A DNA stretch of 64,000 bases from Gordionus sp. m RMFG-2023 (lineage: Eukaryota > Nematomorpha > Gordioida > Chordodea > Parachordodidae), in contig NC_088775.1 in NCBI RefSeq assembly GCF_954871325.1, positions 86,467,561 through 86,531,560 of the forward strand, read 5' to 3'. Position 1 is the stretch's first letter. Each line of letters opens with the position of its first letter. The notes beneath the pieces were generated by a model, which was given only the letters and a program-made list of their open reading frames with translations, was not told where the DNA came from and ran no database searches. Both the position numbers and the translations under genes were made by a program. This document shows positions 1-12,926 of this stretch, in pieces.

Positions 1-155
1 TGTTTATTACTTATGTCAAGTATTTGTAAAAAAAAATATTATCTGCAAACTCTAACTTTAACATTCACCCCTACAAAGATATTAAAGTATAGATAGTTTT
101 TTAATTTAAAGGATCTTTTGTCCTTCTCTAACATGGAGTCCGAATCATAAATTTA

Positions 156-343
156 CTACAGAAGCTTGCTACGCTCCAAAAAGCCCTCCTGAATAATTTT
201 ACTCTGATCAACATTAGCATGACACTGAAATATACATTTATTCGAATGATCATTATGAATAATTCTTGTTCTTTTTATATCTTTAATATTAATATAGGTC
301 TCACCCATTTCTCTTAATTTTTTTCCTATCAATGGCTTTACTT
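156..343 (-). CDS. possible terminal exon of an unidentified gene
   Basis: Reading the minus strand, an AG acceptor at 345-344 is followed by about 62 open codons ending in TAG at 158-156. The peptide begins near EVKPLIGKKLREMGETYI and ends LERSKLL. It is mixed in composition (charged, with two Cys), unlike the low-complexity Lys/Ile/Asn peptides that random AT-rich DNA gives here. An in-frame stop lies just upstream of the acceptor, so if real it is a last exon whose other exons lie at higher coordinates. I could not find them with confidence. The family is not recognised; it could also be a transposon relic. Confidence 0.3.
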
Positions 344-2627
344 CTATAAGTTAGAGAGCTATATACAGTGTAAAATTTAAATTCAATTTTTATATCAATA
401 TTTAATGAACAATACAATTGCTTAAATTATATTTAATTAATCTATATTTAAATTATGAGTAAGTAGATTAATAAAAAATTGTGATAAATTTTAATTAAAT
501 ACAATTACTTAATTTTAAATTCAATTTTATGTAATCTTTATTTAAATTATGAGCAAGTAGATTATTAGAAAATTATCATAAATTTTACAATTATTTAATT
601 TCAAATTAAATTTTTATAACTTTATTTAATAAGCAAGTAAGTCTTAATAAAAATATTTGATAAATTATACAATTCAAATTCAATTTTAATATCTTTATTT
701 AAAGATTACACATGAAAAGAAAACTATATTCAGAATACTAGAAAATATTATAAAAATTGCCTTGACATTATAATACTTTGGGAATAGATATGGAATAAAA
801 ATATTTTACGATTCAATATGGAAAGCAAAAAATTATAAAAGAGGGAAATACAACACGTGATTAAATAAGATAAATAGGATAGGTCATGCATATAAAGCAA
901 AAATTACATAATTATTTATGTGCAAATAGCACAAAATTGACAGAGCCATACCTTCGGAAAAAAAATTAATATTTTTCAATCTAGTTTTTATTTTTATATA
1001 TATGGGGAATAAATAAGTTTTTATCCACTTCTAACTCAAAGATTTTAAAAATGTAGAGTGAAGCACTCTCTAGACAAATATCTGCATTTCTCATTTGCTA
1101 TTCTAATGTTTGAACTAATTTTTCTCAGCTTTCTATTAATCATTTGATGCTTTAGTTAAGGAATACGTAATAATTTAAATTATTCACTTTCTATAAAGCA
1201 CCTAAAAAAATTAAATATTTCGTTTTAAAAATTAATGCTAGTCAACCTCTCAATTAGCCACAATTAGCCTAGACTTAAACTTGATGGTTATCGAGCTCTT
1301 CATTTGGAAATTATTTATTTATATATTACACACCTTATTTTCCTACATAACAAATAATAATTGAAAACATGATTATCGCCACAAAATATTTTTTACATCA
1401 TTATAGCTAGAAGTCATCAGATTATCAATTTCTTTATCTTTTAAAATTGCAAAATAATATATATCATAATTAATTATTTCTAATAATAAATAAATATGAG
1501 AAATATTTTGATTCACTATATTATGGATTTCAAAATTCTTATAATATTATTTATAATTTTCTATAGTTGGAATTTTTTTTTACGTTTCTTTTGAACCCAT
1601 TATTATAATATTTATTTATCGCACGTATATAAAACCTGTTGGTTCGCAATGTGTTTTAAAATTATATTTTTTTAAAAATTATTATCCAAAATTAAAAAAC
1701 TTTATATTATATATTTTTTAAATTATTATAAATGTTAAAATCATTATTTAATATAAATTTTTTAGATTATAATTTTCCTCGCCAAATATTATGTGACAAA
1801 AATTTTTAGATATTGTATTTGTGAAAGGTTTGTTTGTTCTAATCATGTAATAATATAATCAAATTATATAAATAAATAGAAAGAATTAAATTCAAATTTT
1901 TATCCATTGATATATATATAATAAATGTAGTATCTATAAGATGATCATGATTAAATTAAATATGGCATTAAAATATAAAATTTGTGTGTTAAAATAACTT
2001 TTAACTCGTTACTTTTTTGAATGTAACAACAAAAATTAACTAGTCGCTTTTCAGGTTAAAATATCTTAAATATTTACAAATATCTTGTTCATTATCTTTA
2101 TTTGATGAATTCTAAAATTAAAATTACTCTTTATTAAATAAAAATCTCACTAACATCTAAAACCACTCTAGAACCTTTGTTTAGACAAGGAAACCTTATT
2201 CTTAGAGATAAACTACGAAATTAATTCAAATATAACCATCTTTAATATAAAAAAATATAAATAAAATTATATCTAAATGTATCACTAAAATAAGATTCAC
2301 TCTAGATACTTCATTATATGTTGTATAATTAATTTTATTATATATTATATAGGCAGAGCTAAAATAAAATACATAGTCTTAATATAACGTCATTAAGTAT
2401 TTAATCTTAATAATAATTTTATTTTACGCTATGAAACCTGTTCCACTATATTTTTTTATAAATAATATAATATATATTATAAATATAAAAAATATATATT
2501 ATTTATTACTAAGTAAACATTTTATGAAAAAATCTTAAAGAGTATCGAAAATATAGAAAAATAAAAATTTAAATATTATTTTTCATTAAATTATAAAAAT
2601 ATAAAAACTACAAAACAAAAATTAATT
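344..2627. other. AT-rich intergenic DNA
   Basis: Extremely AT-rich sequence with many short A/T runs. Between about 380 and 700 there are several imperfect repeats of a phrase like ATTCAATTTT followed by TTTATTTAAATTATGAG, suggesting a decayed tandem array. I see no supportable gene. Confidence 0.5.
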
Positions 2628-2752
2628 TCAGGCACCCCGAATATTTATTTTTTTAATTTTAGGCCGGACCCGGCCCAAATTTTTTTAAAAAATAAATTTT
2701 TCGACCCGGTCTGGATTATTTAAAAATATATTACGGCCTGGCCCGTCTCTAC
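2628..2752. mobile_element. hAT-type MITE remnant (GGCCCGGCC family)
   Basis: A short island of GGCCGGACCCGGCCC and GACCCGGTCTGG motifs in otherwise AT-rich DNA, ending CGGCCTGGCCCGTCTCTAC. The same subterminal motifs occur in the better-preserved copies at 9432, 10277 and 15950. Clear terminal repeats and a target duplication are not visible here, so it is probably an old or truncated copy. Confidence 0.45.
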
Positions 2753-3062
2753 TCCATCCCTCCCCTACCATATATCTGGTGGCTGAGACTTAGGACCGGA
2801 TTTGTAGATCTCTTATAAACTCGTTTTTAGAGTATAATATATTTAAATAAAGAGTTAATTAAAAATATGCGTTTTTGTTTTAATAAATTTATAAATATTT
2901 CATCCAGATCAAATATGATAAATAGTGTAAAACATTGATGATTATTGTGTGTTTTTCCTTAAAATTACAATAGCGTAATGATGACGTGTTAGTTTTCTTT
3001 ATTTGCCTTGCTCAAGTTATTAAATAAATATAAATATTAATTAAATGAAGCCAAATATTTTG

Positions 3063-3553
3063 TGTTGCGTTTGGGGCTACGACCGCGAGCGGTTCTACCG
3101 TGAGATAGGGTGTGGGATCGACAGAATTCGTGGGACCGGGATTTTCAGGTTGGTTGACGTTGGGACCGGTTTTTATCTTAGTCATCATTCAGGATAATTT
3201 TAGTAATTTACTTTATTGTTTAAATGTCACAATTCACAAAATAATAAAAACTGCGCACAATAATTATTCATAAAAGAAATGTATTTTAAATTTCACAAAA
3301 ACAGAAAAATCATTAATGGTCAAGAAAAAGGTATTTTTCCAACCTCTATAATTTTTAAAACAAAGAGAAAAAAATAAGGTTGTTATATAATCGTGATACA
3401 TTAGAACCAGTTTCAAATGCAATATAAAAATAAGGTATAATATCAATTTCATAACAAAAAAAAGGAAGATGGGAAAACAAAAGAAACAAGTGGAGAAAAA
3501 CGTTAAGAAAAGAAATAAGTTATACGGGACAAGTGGGGAGATAGAACATAACA
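3063..3553 (-). repeat. LTR (3' LTR of the minus-strand element)
   Basis: 491 bp, starting TGTTGCG and ending AACATAACA on the plus strand. Nearly all of it repeats at 5761-6265. The outer 50-60 bp are the most diverged part of the pair. Confidence 0.88.
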
Positions 3554-3570
3554 CTCCTCCCCGCTTAAAT

Positions 3571-4067
3571 ACGACTACCCCGGGCGTCTGCGCCGATTTA
3601 ATTCCCTAATCGAAAAAAAACCCGGCATCGCCGCACCGCTGAGTTAGAGTGGAGTTACTTACGAAAGTAAACCCTACCTTAAGTCAATAAAATAAACAAA
3701 ATGGCATTCGCCGCACCGCTGTGTCAGAGCGGATTTTATTACGAAGGTTAACCCTAGCTTAATTCCAAAAGAAACCAAGACGGCATTCGCCGCATCGTCG
3801 TGTTAGTGCGGATTTTAATTTAGAAAGTAAACCCTACCTTAATTTTAAAAAGAAACCAAGACGGCATTCGCCGCACCGCTGTGTTAGAGCGGATTTTAAT
3901 TACAACTAAATTTGAAACACGTGGAAGAAATAAAAAAAAGGATTTGTTACATAACAGGTGGATGACCACAAAAAAAAAATTCATGTAAAATACAAATAAA
4001 ATGATTAAAAAAAATAAATAAATAAGGGTGTTTTATGGAAATACAGCATTCTCCTCCCCGCTTAAAT
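3571..4067. repeat. internal tandem repeats of the LTR element
   Basis: Three to four imperfect copies of a unit of roughly 70-100 bp containing GGCATTCGCCGCACCGCTG, then TTAGAGCGGATTTTAAT and AAAGTAAACCCTACCTTAA. The block ends at a second copy (4051-4067) of the purine-tract sequence CTCCTCCCCGCTTAAAT that also borders the LTR at 3554. The repeats lie between the pol-end side and the LTR of the minus-strand element. They are probably non-coding. Confidence 0.7.
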
Positions 4068-4383
4068 TCGGCTACCCCGGGTAGGGGGTCTAAACGGTCA
4101 TGTGGGTGCCTCCTCGTATTTTTGTGGGTTTTTTTGGTTCGTAATCGATACGTCTCGTCCTTTGGGTTGGGGAATCTGAGAGTTCTTTCTTTCCCTTCGT
4201 GAGTGAGCCGGTTGTGATGGATTTGTAGCCTTCTGGAACAACTTCGTACGGAGTGTTGTGGTTTGGGTGGTCGTCTATCTTAGCGGGATTTTTGATGGCT
4301 TTGTGACGATAGGGGATTAACGACTCGATCCGCTGTTGACCAAGGTGATACGGCGTTTCGGACTTTTTAGCGAATAAATCGTC

Positions 4384-5748
4384 TCAAGGGGTCTCGGTGC
4401 TTGGAGAGTTTGTGGGGTGAGAACCTGATATTTCCCGAAGGAGGTTTAACGGACGTGACTGTAGAGCAGGTACGTTTCTGGGTTTGGCGGTGGGAAGTAT
4501 TTTTATCTCTATTTTACTAAGAAAGTTCCCTAAGGTATCCGAATATCTTTGTTCTAATGGTAGCTCTTTTATTTCAGGAGTCTCGGCTGTAATATCTTGT
4601 ATGATTCTGGGTATTTCATTTAGTATATCCTTTCCGATTATGGAGGTGTGGTTGTCATTTGTTACTAGTATATTACCCGAATATGTGCTGTCATGGTAGT
4701 TTATTACCGCAAGGAAGTGTCCTATTGGGTGAATGGCGTGACCCGAAAATGATTTTAGTATTATGTTAGTGTCTTTGAGCGGGATAAATTTGAAAATCAA
4801 ATTATAAGTTTGTTTACCAATAATGGATACTTCTGAGCCAGTATCTATTTCCATTTTCAACGGTATATTATTTACTTTTATCGTTACCTGGAAAGAGTGG
4901 TTTTCATCGACATCTGTTTCCTTTGTCATTACATTTATACGTCTGTATTCTTTATTCTCGTCCTTCTTAACATCGGGTAGTGCTTGGATACCTGGTGGGT
5001 AGGATATCGTCGAGACAATTGGTTTTGGGAGTAACATTTGTGGTGTATAATGTGATGGGTTATAATAGTTTATTGTTTGTCTCATGGGGCAATTTGACCT
5101 GTAATGTCCCCCGTTCCCGCATTTGTAACAAGTAGGGTTATCATTACGTGGGAAATTTTGACGTGGGGGTTGGTAGTAATTATCATATGTTTGCGGGGTG
5201 TTTTGTATATGAGTATACTTTATGGGTACGTTTTTTTGGTTGCTGAAGGCGTTGTTCGTTGGATTATTTTGGTTAAGAGCTTCGGCCATTTCCCAGGTTT
5301 GAGCAATTTTTAATTTTCCTTTAAAAGTTTCATTATCGGATGTGATCACCTGACCACGTATTCCGGTGGATTGTATCCCTGCTCCGAATTGAGAGGACAA
5401 GAAGAGGTCCCAGCTGGGGCCTAGATCGCATTGCGAGGCCAAAGCTATCAAAGCTTCTGCTTATTCAGTAATCGTTTCGCCATCTTGCTGGATGCGTTGA
5501 CAAAGCTTGTTGATCGATAGTCCTTTATTGTTATTATTGTTCCCCAGAATCGTTTTTACGTCCTCTATTGAAAGTTCTATCATAGGTCTTGGTGCAAAAG
5601 CTAACTTTAATTTTGTATATAGGCTGTGACCACACGATGATAAGAATAAGGATAATAAATTTGACTCAGGCTGATGTCGGTGGATGAGCATAAAACGTTC
5701 GGGGTAATGGTCCGTTGGCTCTTCCGGGTCGTAGAATATCGAAAGCAC
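4384..5748 (-). pseudogene. gag-protease region of LTR element (fossil)
   Basis: Minus-strand coding region of the LTR element. Parts in order: a Gag-like segment; a CCHC zinc knuckle (CYKCGNGGHYRSNCP) of the nucleocapsid type; then a retropepsin-like aspartic protease with the motif MEIDTGSEVSIIG and a downstream hydrophobic TSIIGKDIL segment. This order is that of Ty3/Gypsy elements. The region is broken. Confidence 0.82.
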
Positions 5749-5760
5749 GTTGGGCGCCAG

Positions 5761-6265
5761 TGTTGCGTTGTTACGATCGCGAGCGCTTCTACCGTGGGAT
5801 AGGGAGTGGGATCGACAGAATTCGTGGGACCGGGATTTTCAGGTTGGTTGACGTTGGGACCGGTTTTTATCTTAGTCATCATTCAGGATAACTTTAGTAA
5901 TTTACTTTATTGTTTAAATGTCACAATTCACAAAATAATAAAAACTACGCACAATAATTATTCATATTAGAAATGTATTTTAAATTTCACAAAAACAGAA
6001 AAATCATTAATGGTCAAGAAAAAGGTATTTTTCCAACCTTTATAATTTTTAAAACAAAGAGAAAAAAATAAGGTTGTTATATAATCGCGATACAATCATT
6101 CTTGAAACTGGTTAGAACCAGTTTCAAATGCAAAATAAAAATAAGTTATAATATCAATTTCATAACAAAAAAAAAGGAAGATGGGAAAACAAAAGAAACA
6201 AGTGGAGAAAAACGTTAAGAAAAGAAATAAGTTATACGGGACAAATGGGGAGATATAACATGACA
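5761..6265 (-). repeat. LTR (5' LTR of the minus-strand element)
   Basis: 505 bp partner of 3063-3553. It contains a short extra segment with a small inverted repeat (GAAACTGGTT / AACCAGTTTC) that the other LTR lacks. It is followed on the minus strand by the tRNA-Lys-type primer-binding site. Confidence 0.88.
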
Positions 6266-6270
6266 TTTTG

Positions 6271-7763
6271 TGCCTAATTTAACCCAAATTTCTAATTTAA
6301 AATGAAATTAGTTTATTTTTGTTGAAAATAGTAGGCTTTAAGTTTAAATAAATCATGGTACAATTTTATATTTTCTAAATTTCCTTCAATTTAACATCAC
6401 ACTTATAATAATCTTAAAAATTTTTAAAACTATATATCAAAATTTAACGCGTTAATACAATTTTAAAGTAATATAAAACTGGATATAAAAATTTTAAATG
6501 TGTTATAAAAAAAATAATAAATATAAATTGTAATTGAAATTGATATAAAACAAAAAGTCAATATATTATCAATTTTAAAGAATATATTTTATTATTCATA
6601 CAGCACTTTATTACAGTCTAACTCTTACACATAAATAAAGTTAAAATGAAGAAAAAGCAAGATTTAAAGTATATATCTATATATATTATGAATACATAAT
6701 TTTATTATTCATGGAATATAGAACTGGAATAAAATATATGCGCAATAAATATAAAAACAATATAGTTTTATTAAAAAATGTAATTTTAAAATATTATTAG
6801 CGATTAACAAGAAAATTTAATAATCAGTTACCTTGATTCAAATTATTTATATATAATATTAGCAATTTAATAAATTAAAAAATAAAATAATTTTTAACAT
6901 AACTTAATATTATATCATTAGTATGATTCAAAATTGTTATAATATTATATTATATATTCAAATGTTTTTTTATATCCAATTAACTTTTACAATTAATACT
7001 TTAAATATTTGATTTATAGCCTCCAAACAATACCAGCTAATATAATTATAGATAAAAGACCTTTAAAATGTAAGGTACACTACAGGATGGTCTCAGACCC
7101 GACGGTTTACCTGAACCCCCCTGGTCCAATGGGAAATCACGTTATTAGAAGCAACCTGCATCTCCTCCTTTCCTTCATCAATTAATTCAAAACCTCTTAC
7201 TTGTGGGGAAAATAAAAATTTTAATAAATATTCAAAATTAAATAACTTTTTATTTCAGCCAATATTCATATCAACTAACGGCAATTTATTACAGTATACG
7301 TATTTTTTTAAAAAAACTTAATCACGAAAAATTTTTAACATAAACGAAAATCGCGAATCTTTATTTATTAAACAAAAACTTTTTAAACACTTGTTTTTTA
7401 GGTACATATTCATCATATTAAGCTCTTTTTAGAACCTTCGATACTTATAATATATATTAATATATTTATCTTTATTTAGTAATTTAATATTACTACAAAG
7501 TCAATTTATAAAAAACAAACACTTTATATGGATTTATTTATTTCCTTGACACAGCTAATATAATATTACAAATAAAAGTCCTTTAAAATATAAGTTAAAA
7601 TATTTATAATATTATATAAATCAATTTTATAAAAAACAAATAATTTATGTGGATTTATTTATTTCCTTTATGACACGTTTTTTGTAATATTTTGGCCAAT
7701 TGTGAATCGACGAATTTTATTATATTTTCAATTTAATTTATCATTCATTTTCATTTATATAAG
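6271..7763. other. AT-rich spacer and upstream region of PDIA3
   Basis: No gene seen. The last part (about 7501-7675) holds an imperfect direct duplication of about 120 bp (TTTATAAAAAACAAA... then TGGATTTATTTATTTCCTT). A phrase CAGCTAATATAAT...AAAAG.CCTTTAAAAT also occurs near 7031 and 7553. It lies just upstream of the PDIA3 start, so it may include the promoter, but no defined promoter motif can be named. Confidence 0.5.
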
Positions 7764-10700
7764 ATGGAATTATACATAAAATTAGCTTCCTTGCTATTTC
7801 TTCATTTAGTATTTGCCGGTGACAATAATGTTGTTAAACTTGACCCGAATAATTTTGAACAAGAGGTAAGTGGTGATTTTAAGCTTGTGGAATTTTATGC
7901 TCCTTGGTAATTTTATACATAAATTATTTTAAATAATACTGAATTGCAGGTGTGGACATTGTAAAAAATTAGAACCGGAATATAATGCTGCGGCAGACCA
8001 ACTTAAAAAAGATGGCTTACATGGATTCATAGCCAAAGTTCTTAATTTTCTTTAGGATATAATTACAGTAATAATAGGTTGATTGTGAAGCAAATGCAGA
8101 TCTTTGTAAAAAACATGATGTTTCAGGTTATCCAACCTTAAAAGTATTCAAAAATGGCGTTTATGATTCTGTCATTTCTGATATTCCAAGAGATAGATGT
8201 TAATATTTTTTTTGTTTTATATTTTTTATATATTTTTTTAGCTGGCCTGATTAATTTTATTAAATTCCACACAAGTCCAAGTTATACTGAAATAACTAAT
8301 AAAAATGAAATGGGATTAAAAGATGAATATCAAATAGTTGGTAATTTTTTCATTCATAGTATTAAAATAACTTATTATATTAGCATTGTCTACAAATGAC
8401 AAAAAATTGGAGGATTTTAAAAATTTGGCCAAACACTATAAATCTAATTATAAATTTGCCATTGTAAAGGATCCAAAAATTATAGATAATTTAGAAGAGT
8501 ATTTAAATTTATTTTGAAAGTTATTACTAATTTCTTTTAGCAAAATAGTAATTTATGCACCAACTGACTTGCGGAACAATTATTTGCCCAACTCATATAT
8601 TTCTAAATTAACATCTTATAATGAAATGAAATCATTTATCGACTCCAAACTGTATATTATTTTTTAAATGAGTATATTTTAAAATACATTTATTAGGCCT
8701 GCTTTTGGTGATCCTAGAAATATTCAAAATTCTAAACTATTTAATGAACCTTCTTGTGTTGCATATTATTTTATTGATTATAAAAACAATCCAAAAAGTA
8801 TTTAATTTGATTATTATATATAATAATAATAATATTTAGATTCCAACTTTTGGCGTAATAGGTAATTTATTAAAAAATAAATTTTTTTTGAATGATGAAT
8901 TACTATTTATGTGAATAAATATGATACTCAATGATAGGTCTGATTTATTATTATGATAGCTAGAATTGAATGTGTTAATTTGGTTTATTATTATTTTTCA
9001 GAATAATAAGAGCCCTGTATAACAATAGCATTGATAGAGCTAGTTTATCTATGGGTGTTAGTCATTTTGTTGAATTGGCTCATGAAATGGAACTATTTGG
9101 ATTTGATGTTCCAACAGATCATCAACCAACTTCTGAGAACATGAAGATTAAACCAAAAATTGGATGTTTCAATAATAAGGGGCAGAAATATGTCATGGAA
9201 GAAGATTTTACGTTAATACTTAACATTATTTTCTTTACTTTATTTAATATAGTGAATCTAATTTTGCAGAATTTATTAAAAAGTTTTTACATGGTGATAT
9301 TAAACCTCATTTAAAATCTGAACCAATCCCTGATCCAAATAATGCTGGTGTTAAAGTAACTTAATTTCTCTTATATCTGATATATATATATGGTCGATTG
9401 TAGTATTTCTTATTAAATGTTGTCTATATACTAGAGATCTGCAAAGTTAGGCCCAGCCCGAGTCCGCAGACTCGTGCCTAATTTTATTTAAAATGATCGG
9501 GTTCAGGCTGGGCCTAATATTTTTTTAAAAAATTCAGGTCGGGTCAGACTTTGGAAATTTTTTTTAAATTTATGAATTTTTTATGTAAAATAAAAATATT
9601 TGATTTTATTTATTGAAATTATTTTGAGTAATTATTAAAATTAATTACTCTAATAAATTTGGGCAGAGCTGGGCTGGTAAATTTTTTTTAAAAAATTTGG
9701 GCTGGGCTAGCAAAACTTTTAAAAAAATGTCAGGTTCATATCAGGCCGGCAAAATTTTTTTAAAAAAATGGTCTGCAAAAATTAGGCCCGATGCAGATCA
9801 CTACTATATACTATGTGATTTATAAGTTATTCAATTTACAATTACCTCTATAATTAATTTATAATGATATATTATTATTAAATGCAATAACTTTATATTC
9901 AAATAATATTGTATTTTAAATAAGATAACTTTTATAACATTACAATAACTTATTATATTATAAACTGAGACAACATATCTTAATTTTCCCCAAGTTCAAG
10001 TCTACATTGGTAATCATATTTTGGACTTGAAATTTTTAGTGTTTCTATTATTTTATTAGAATGTATTTGAACTTTTCTTTTTCTTCCATGTTGGAAAATA
10101 ATTTAGCTTCTTTTATTATTCCTTTTCTCTATTGGATTGCTATAAAATATCTGCATTAATATATAATGCTTACTTGATAATTTATATGCTTATATTGGTG
10201 TTTTGCTTCTTTGTCTGTTGTAGAATAATTTAATTATGGCTTGTAATATTCCTGAGTCCTAGGATATTACATACACTAGAGACCTGCAGGCCTAGCCCAG
10301 ATATCCAGGCTGGGCCATATTTTAATTTTTTTAAATACTCTGGCTAAGCTGAATATTTTAAATCACCATTATTAACTAGAAGTTAAAAATAAATATATCT
10401 ATTTAATAAAATTTGGGTGGACCTGAAAATATAAGACAAAGGCCAGCCAAAAAAAATTTTTAAATCAGGGCCAGGCCATGAATGGTACTTCTGCAGATAT
10501 CTGACATATGCTATTGTTAATTTATCTCTATTATTATATTAATATATTTATTAACTGTTCATATTAGTTTTTTGCTTTGCCTATTGTATAATAATTCATT
10601 TAGTGCTATTAAGCCTACTTGTTAATCCATCTCCCTTACCCTGTTTTCACAGTTAGTGCCCTAAATATACAAAAAATGATATTTACAATCATTTTTATAT

Positions 10701-12438
10701 ATGTCACTACAAATTTGTGTTAAATGTTAGGCAATGTTATTATTATATTTTTGTTAGTTAGATGCACTTACTAGTAATATTAACTCTATAAATCCTTATT
10801 TTTATTTATAATCCCTGGTTTTTGGAACTTTCTATGTGGCATTTATCTTAAGGATTTTAAAAATTCTTTTCTGTGGATTCTAAAAATTTCATTTTACGAT
10901 CTAAAATAACTTTTTTTCTTTGTTGTATTTTGCCATAAAGTATTTAAACATTTTATATTTTTTATTGAATAGTCAGAATCATCAGTCAATATTTTTATTG
11001 TAATTTTTTTCATTGATAACATATGATGAAATGAGTTGATTATTATATTTTATTGCTACCTTGATTTTATATATCATTTTCATATTATATATCTGCCCAT
11101 AATCTTATATATCATTTTTGTATTGTATATCCACCCAATAAAATAAATCAAATACTTTTTTTTATGTAGCGCTTGTTTGTGGAATATTCTTTACATCTAT
11201 ATATCTAATATAGTCCAAATGAAATTCTTTTATAAATATTTTTATAATGTCACCCATTTCTAAAATTTATTTAATTTTTTTAAAAATAATTTCTATAACT
11301 GTCTAATAGTTTACATAACCCATATACTTTATCCACAAAATTTTATATCCATTATTTTATATGGTCAATGGCTTTATTATTAAATGCTGTCTATATATAC
11401 TTTTTTATAATTAATTTACAATGATAGCTTATATTCAAATAATATCTTATTACAAATAAGATAGCCTTTATAACATAATTCAAGAATTTTTTTATATTAT
11501 ATAATGAACTGAGTCTAAAAATTTAACAATTTTTTAAAACTTTTTGATTGTTTATAGGTAGTAGTTGCTAAAAATTTTGATGATATTGTTAATGATAAGA
11601 CCAAAGATGTTCTTCTCGAATTTTATGCACCCTGGTGTGGACATTGCAAGTCATTAGCTCCAAAATATGATGCATTGGCTAAAGAGGTATATTTTATTAA
11701 TAATTATTATCTAAACCAGGGTTGTTAGTGTTTATCCTGCAAATTTTGCTTGTAGATGGCATGTTTTAGACATATTCTAGTGAAATCTCTAGGCTTGCAC
11801 AATATTTTTCTAAATATTGTTAGTCCTTTTTAAAAAACAACAGACTTATATATTTAAATGTCTTTATTCATAATGAAATCTATAAACAAAGATGAGACCC
11901 TTATTAAATTAAAGAATTGGCATTTGCAAGGAATTATAATAACTAAATGGATCATTTTGAATTTATAAAATTGTATACTTTTTTCAGGCTCAATTTATAC
12001 ATGTTAAATTGTTAATTTTACTCTTTAATTTTAGTTAGAAAGTGAACATGATATAGTCATTGCAAAAATGGATGCAACAGCTAATGATGTTCCATCGATT
12101 TACAAAGTTCAAGGGTAATATCTTTTAAACAAAATTTTGATTACAATAATATTTTTCTCTATTTTAAACTAAATGTTTAGATATCCAACTTTATATTGGG
12201 TTCCTAAGAATAAAAAAGATTCTCCCATTCCATATGATGTAAGTCTTCAAAATATTGAACCTATTTCAAATTATAACAATTAGTTTTAAATTCTAAAAAA
12301 ATGTATACATATTTTAAATAAACCAAATAGGGTCCCAGAGAAACTGACGGAATGGTGTCCTATATAGCCAAACATGCTACAGATGAATTGACACATGTGG
12401 ACAGAAAAGGAAAGCCTAAAAAGAAATCAGAATTATAA
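7764..12438 (+). CDS. PDIA3: protein disulfide-isomerase A3 (ERp57/ERp60)
   Basis: An ER-lumen thiol-disulfide oxidoreductase. ERp57 proteins act on glycoproteins delivered by calnexin/calreticulin. I place 14 exons: 7764-7906, 7950-8037, 8078-8198, 8242-8340, 8384-8498, 8541-8651, 8697-8797, 8840-8861, 9002-9211, 9253-9355, 11558-11686, 12035-12114, 12181-12238, 12331-12438. They sum to 1488 nt, an intact 495-aa frame (family about 500 aa). Seen: a signal peptide of about 18 residues; a-domain active site CGHC at 49-52, split from its Trp codon by intron 1; two redox-inactive middle domains; a'-domain CGHC at 398-401 in [19 protein letters not shown]; the ERp57-typical [14 protein letters not shown]; and a basic tail KPKKKSEL whose KSEL is a KDEL-like retrieval signal. 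The short first-half introns are 40-45 nt. Intron 10 (2.2 kb) contains two hAT MITEs. Exon 8 is a 22-nt microexon. Confidence 0.95.
9432..9803. mobile_element. hAT MITE in PDIA3 intron 10
   Basis: 372 bp with terminal repeats TAGAGATCTGCA / TGCAGATCACTA. It is flanked by a perfect 8-bp target duplication CTATATAC (9424-9431 and 9804-9811), as expected for the hAT superfamily. Subterminal parts carry GGCCCAGCCCGAG, GGGCTGGGCC and similar G/C blocks. It has no coding capacity. Confidence 0.85.
10277..10503. mobile_element. hAT MITE, second copy in PDIA3 intron 10
   Basis: 227 bp, starting TAGAGACCTGCAGG and ending TGCAGATATCTG, with GGCCTAGCCC, GGCTGGGCC and GGGCCAGGCC inside. The flanks ACATACAC and ACATATGC match at 6 of 8 positions, a plausible decayed 8-bp target duplication. 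Same family as 9432-9803. Confidence 0.72.
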
Positions 12439-12924
12439 ATTATTTTTATAATTATATCTAGAAGTATTTTTCAAAAGATTAAATCTGTTTAAATATTTAT
12501 ATCTTACATTTAAATATATATAATATGAAAGCGGTTTCGGGGATTTATTTAATTATGGTATAATGTATATAATATATATTTTTTAAGAACATTGTAAAAT
12601 ATTATTTGTAATTTATTTTCCAGCTGACATTTATTTTACTTTCCTCTCTTTTTTATATGAATGCATATATTTTTTTACAATTTGATACAATTTTATAAAT
12701 ATCAAGAAAATACCAATAAATGTGACATACTGTGATGATCAAAATTTTTTGCAATAAAAATATATAATATATTTAGTATAGGCTTGCTTAAGTTCCAAAT
12801 CTCCTAATATTTGAATACAAGTTATTGGATTATGAATAGAGGTTATTGTGAATTATTTAATTCTAACCATTGACATTTCTCCAATTTGTTGACTTAAACA
12901 TTACAGACCCAAACCGTTATTGGC
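12439..12924. other. 3' flank of PDIA3
   Basis: AT-rich sequence following the PDIA3 stop. A candidate polyadenylation signal AATAAA lies near 12753. No other gene seen. Confidence 0.4.
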
Positions 12925-12926
12925 TA

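Larger units (their letters stand above)
3058..6270 (-). mobile_element. LTR retrotransposon fossil (Ty3/Gypsy-like), minus strand
   Basis: Paired direct LTRs at 3063-3553 and 5761-6265 are flanked by the 5-bp target duplication TTTTG (3058-3062 and 6266-6270). Both LTRs have TG...CA ends. On the minus strand the 5' LTR is the right-hand copy. Next to it is a primer-binding site reading TGGCGCCCAACGTG, of tRNA-Lys type. A purine-rich tract (complement of CTCCTCCCCGCTTAAAT, 3554-3570) abuts the other LTR. The internal part has gag, a CCHC zinc knuckle and an aspartic protease. I see no reverse transcriptase or RNase H. The LTRs differ by a few percent plus small indels, so the insertion is moderately recent. 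The element is broken, with roughly two or three breaks. Confidence 0.88.

Noticed and set aside
1040-1145. Minus-strand open stretch (KHQMINRKLRKISSNIRIANE) as an exon
   Set aside because: No convincing donor before the stop and no matching phase to the exon at 156-343.
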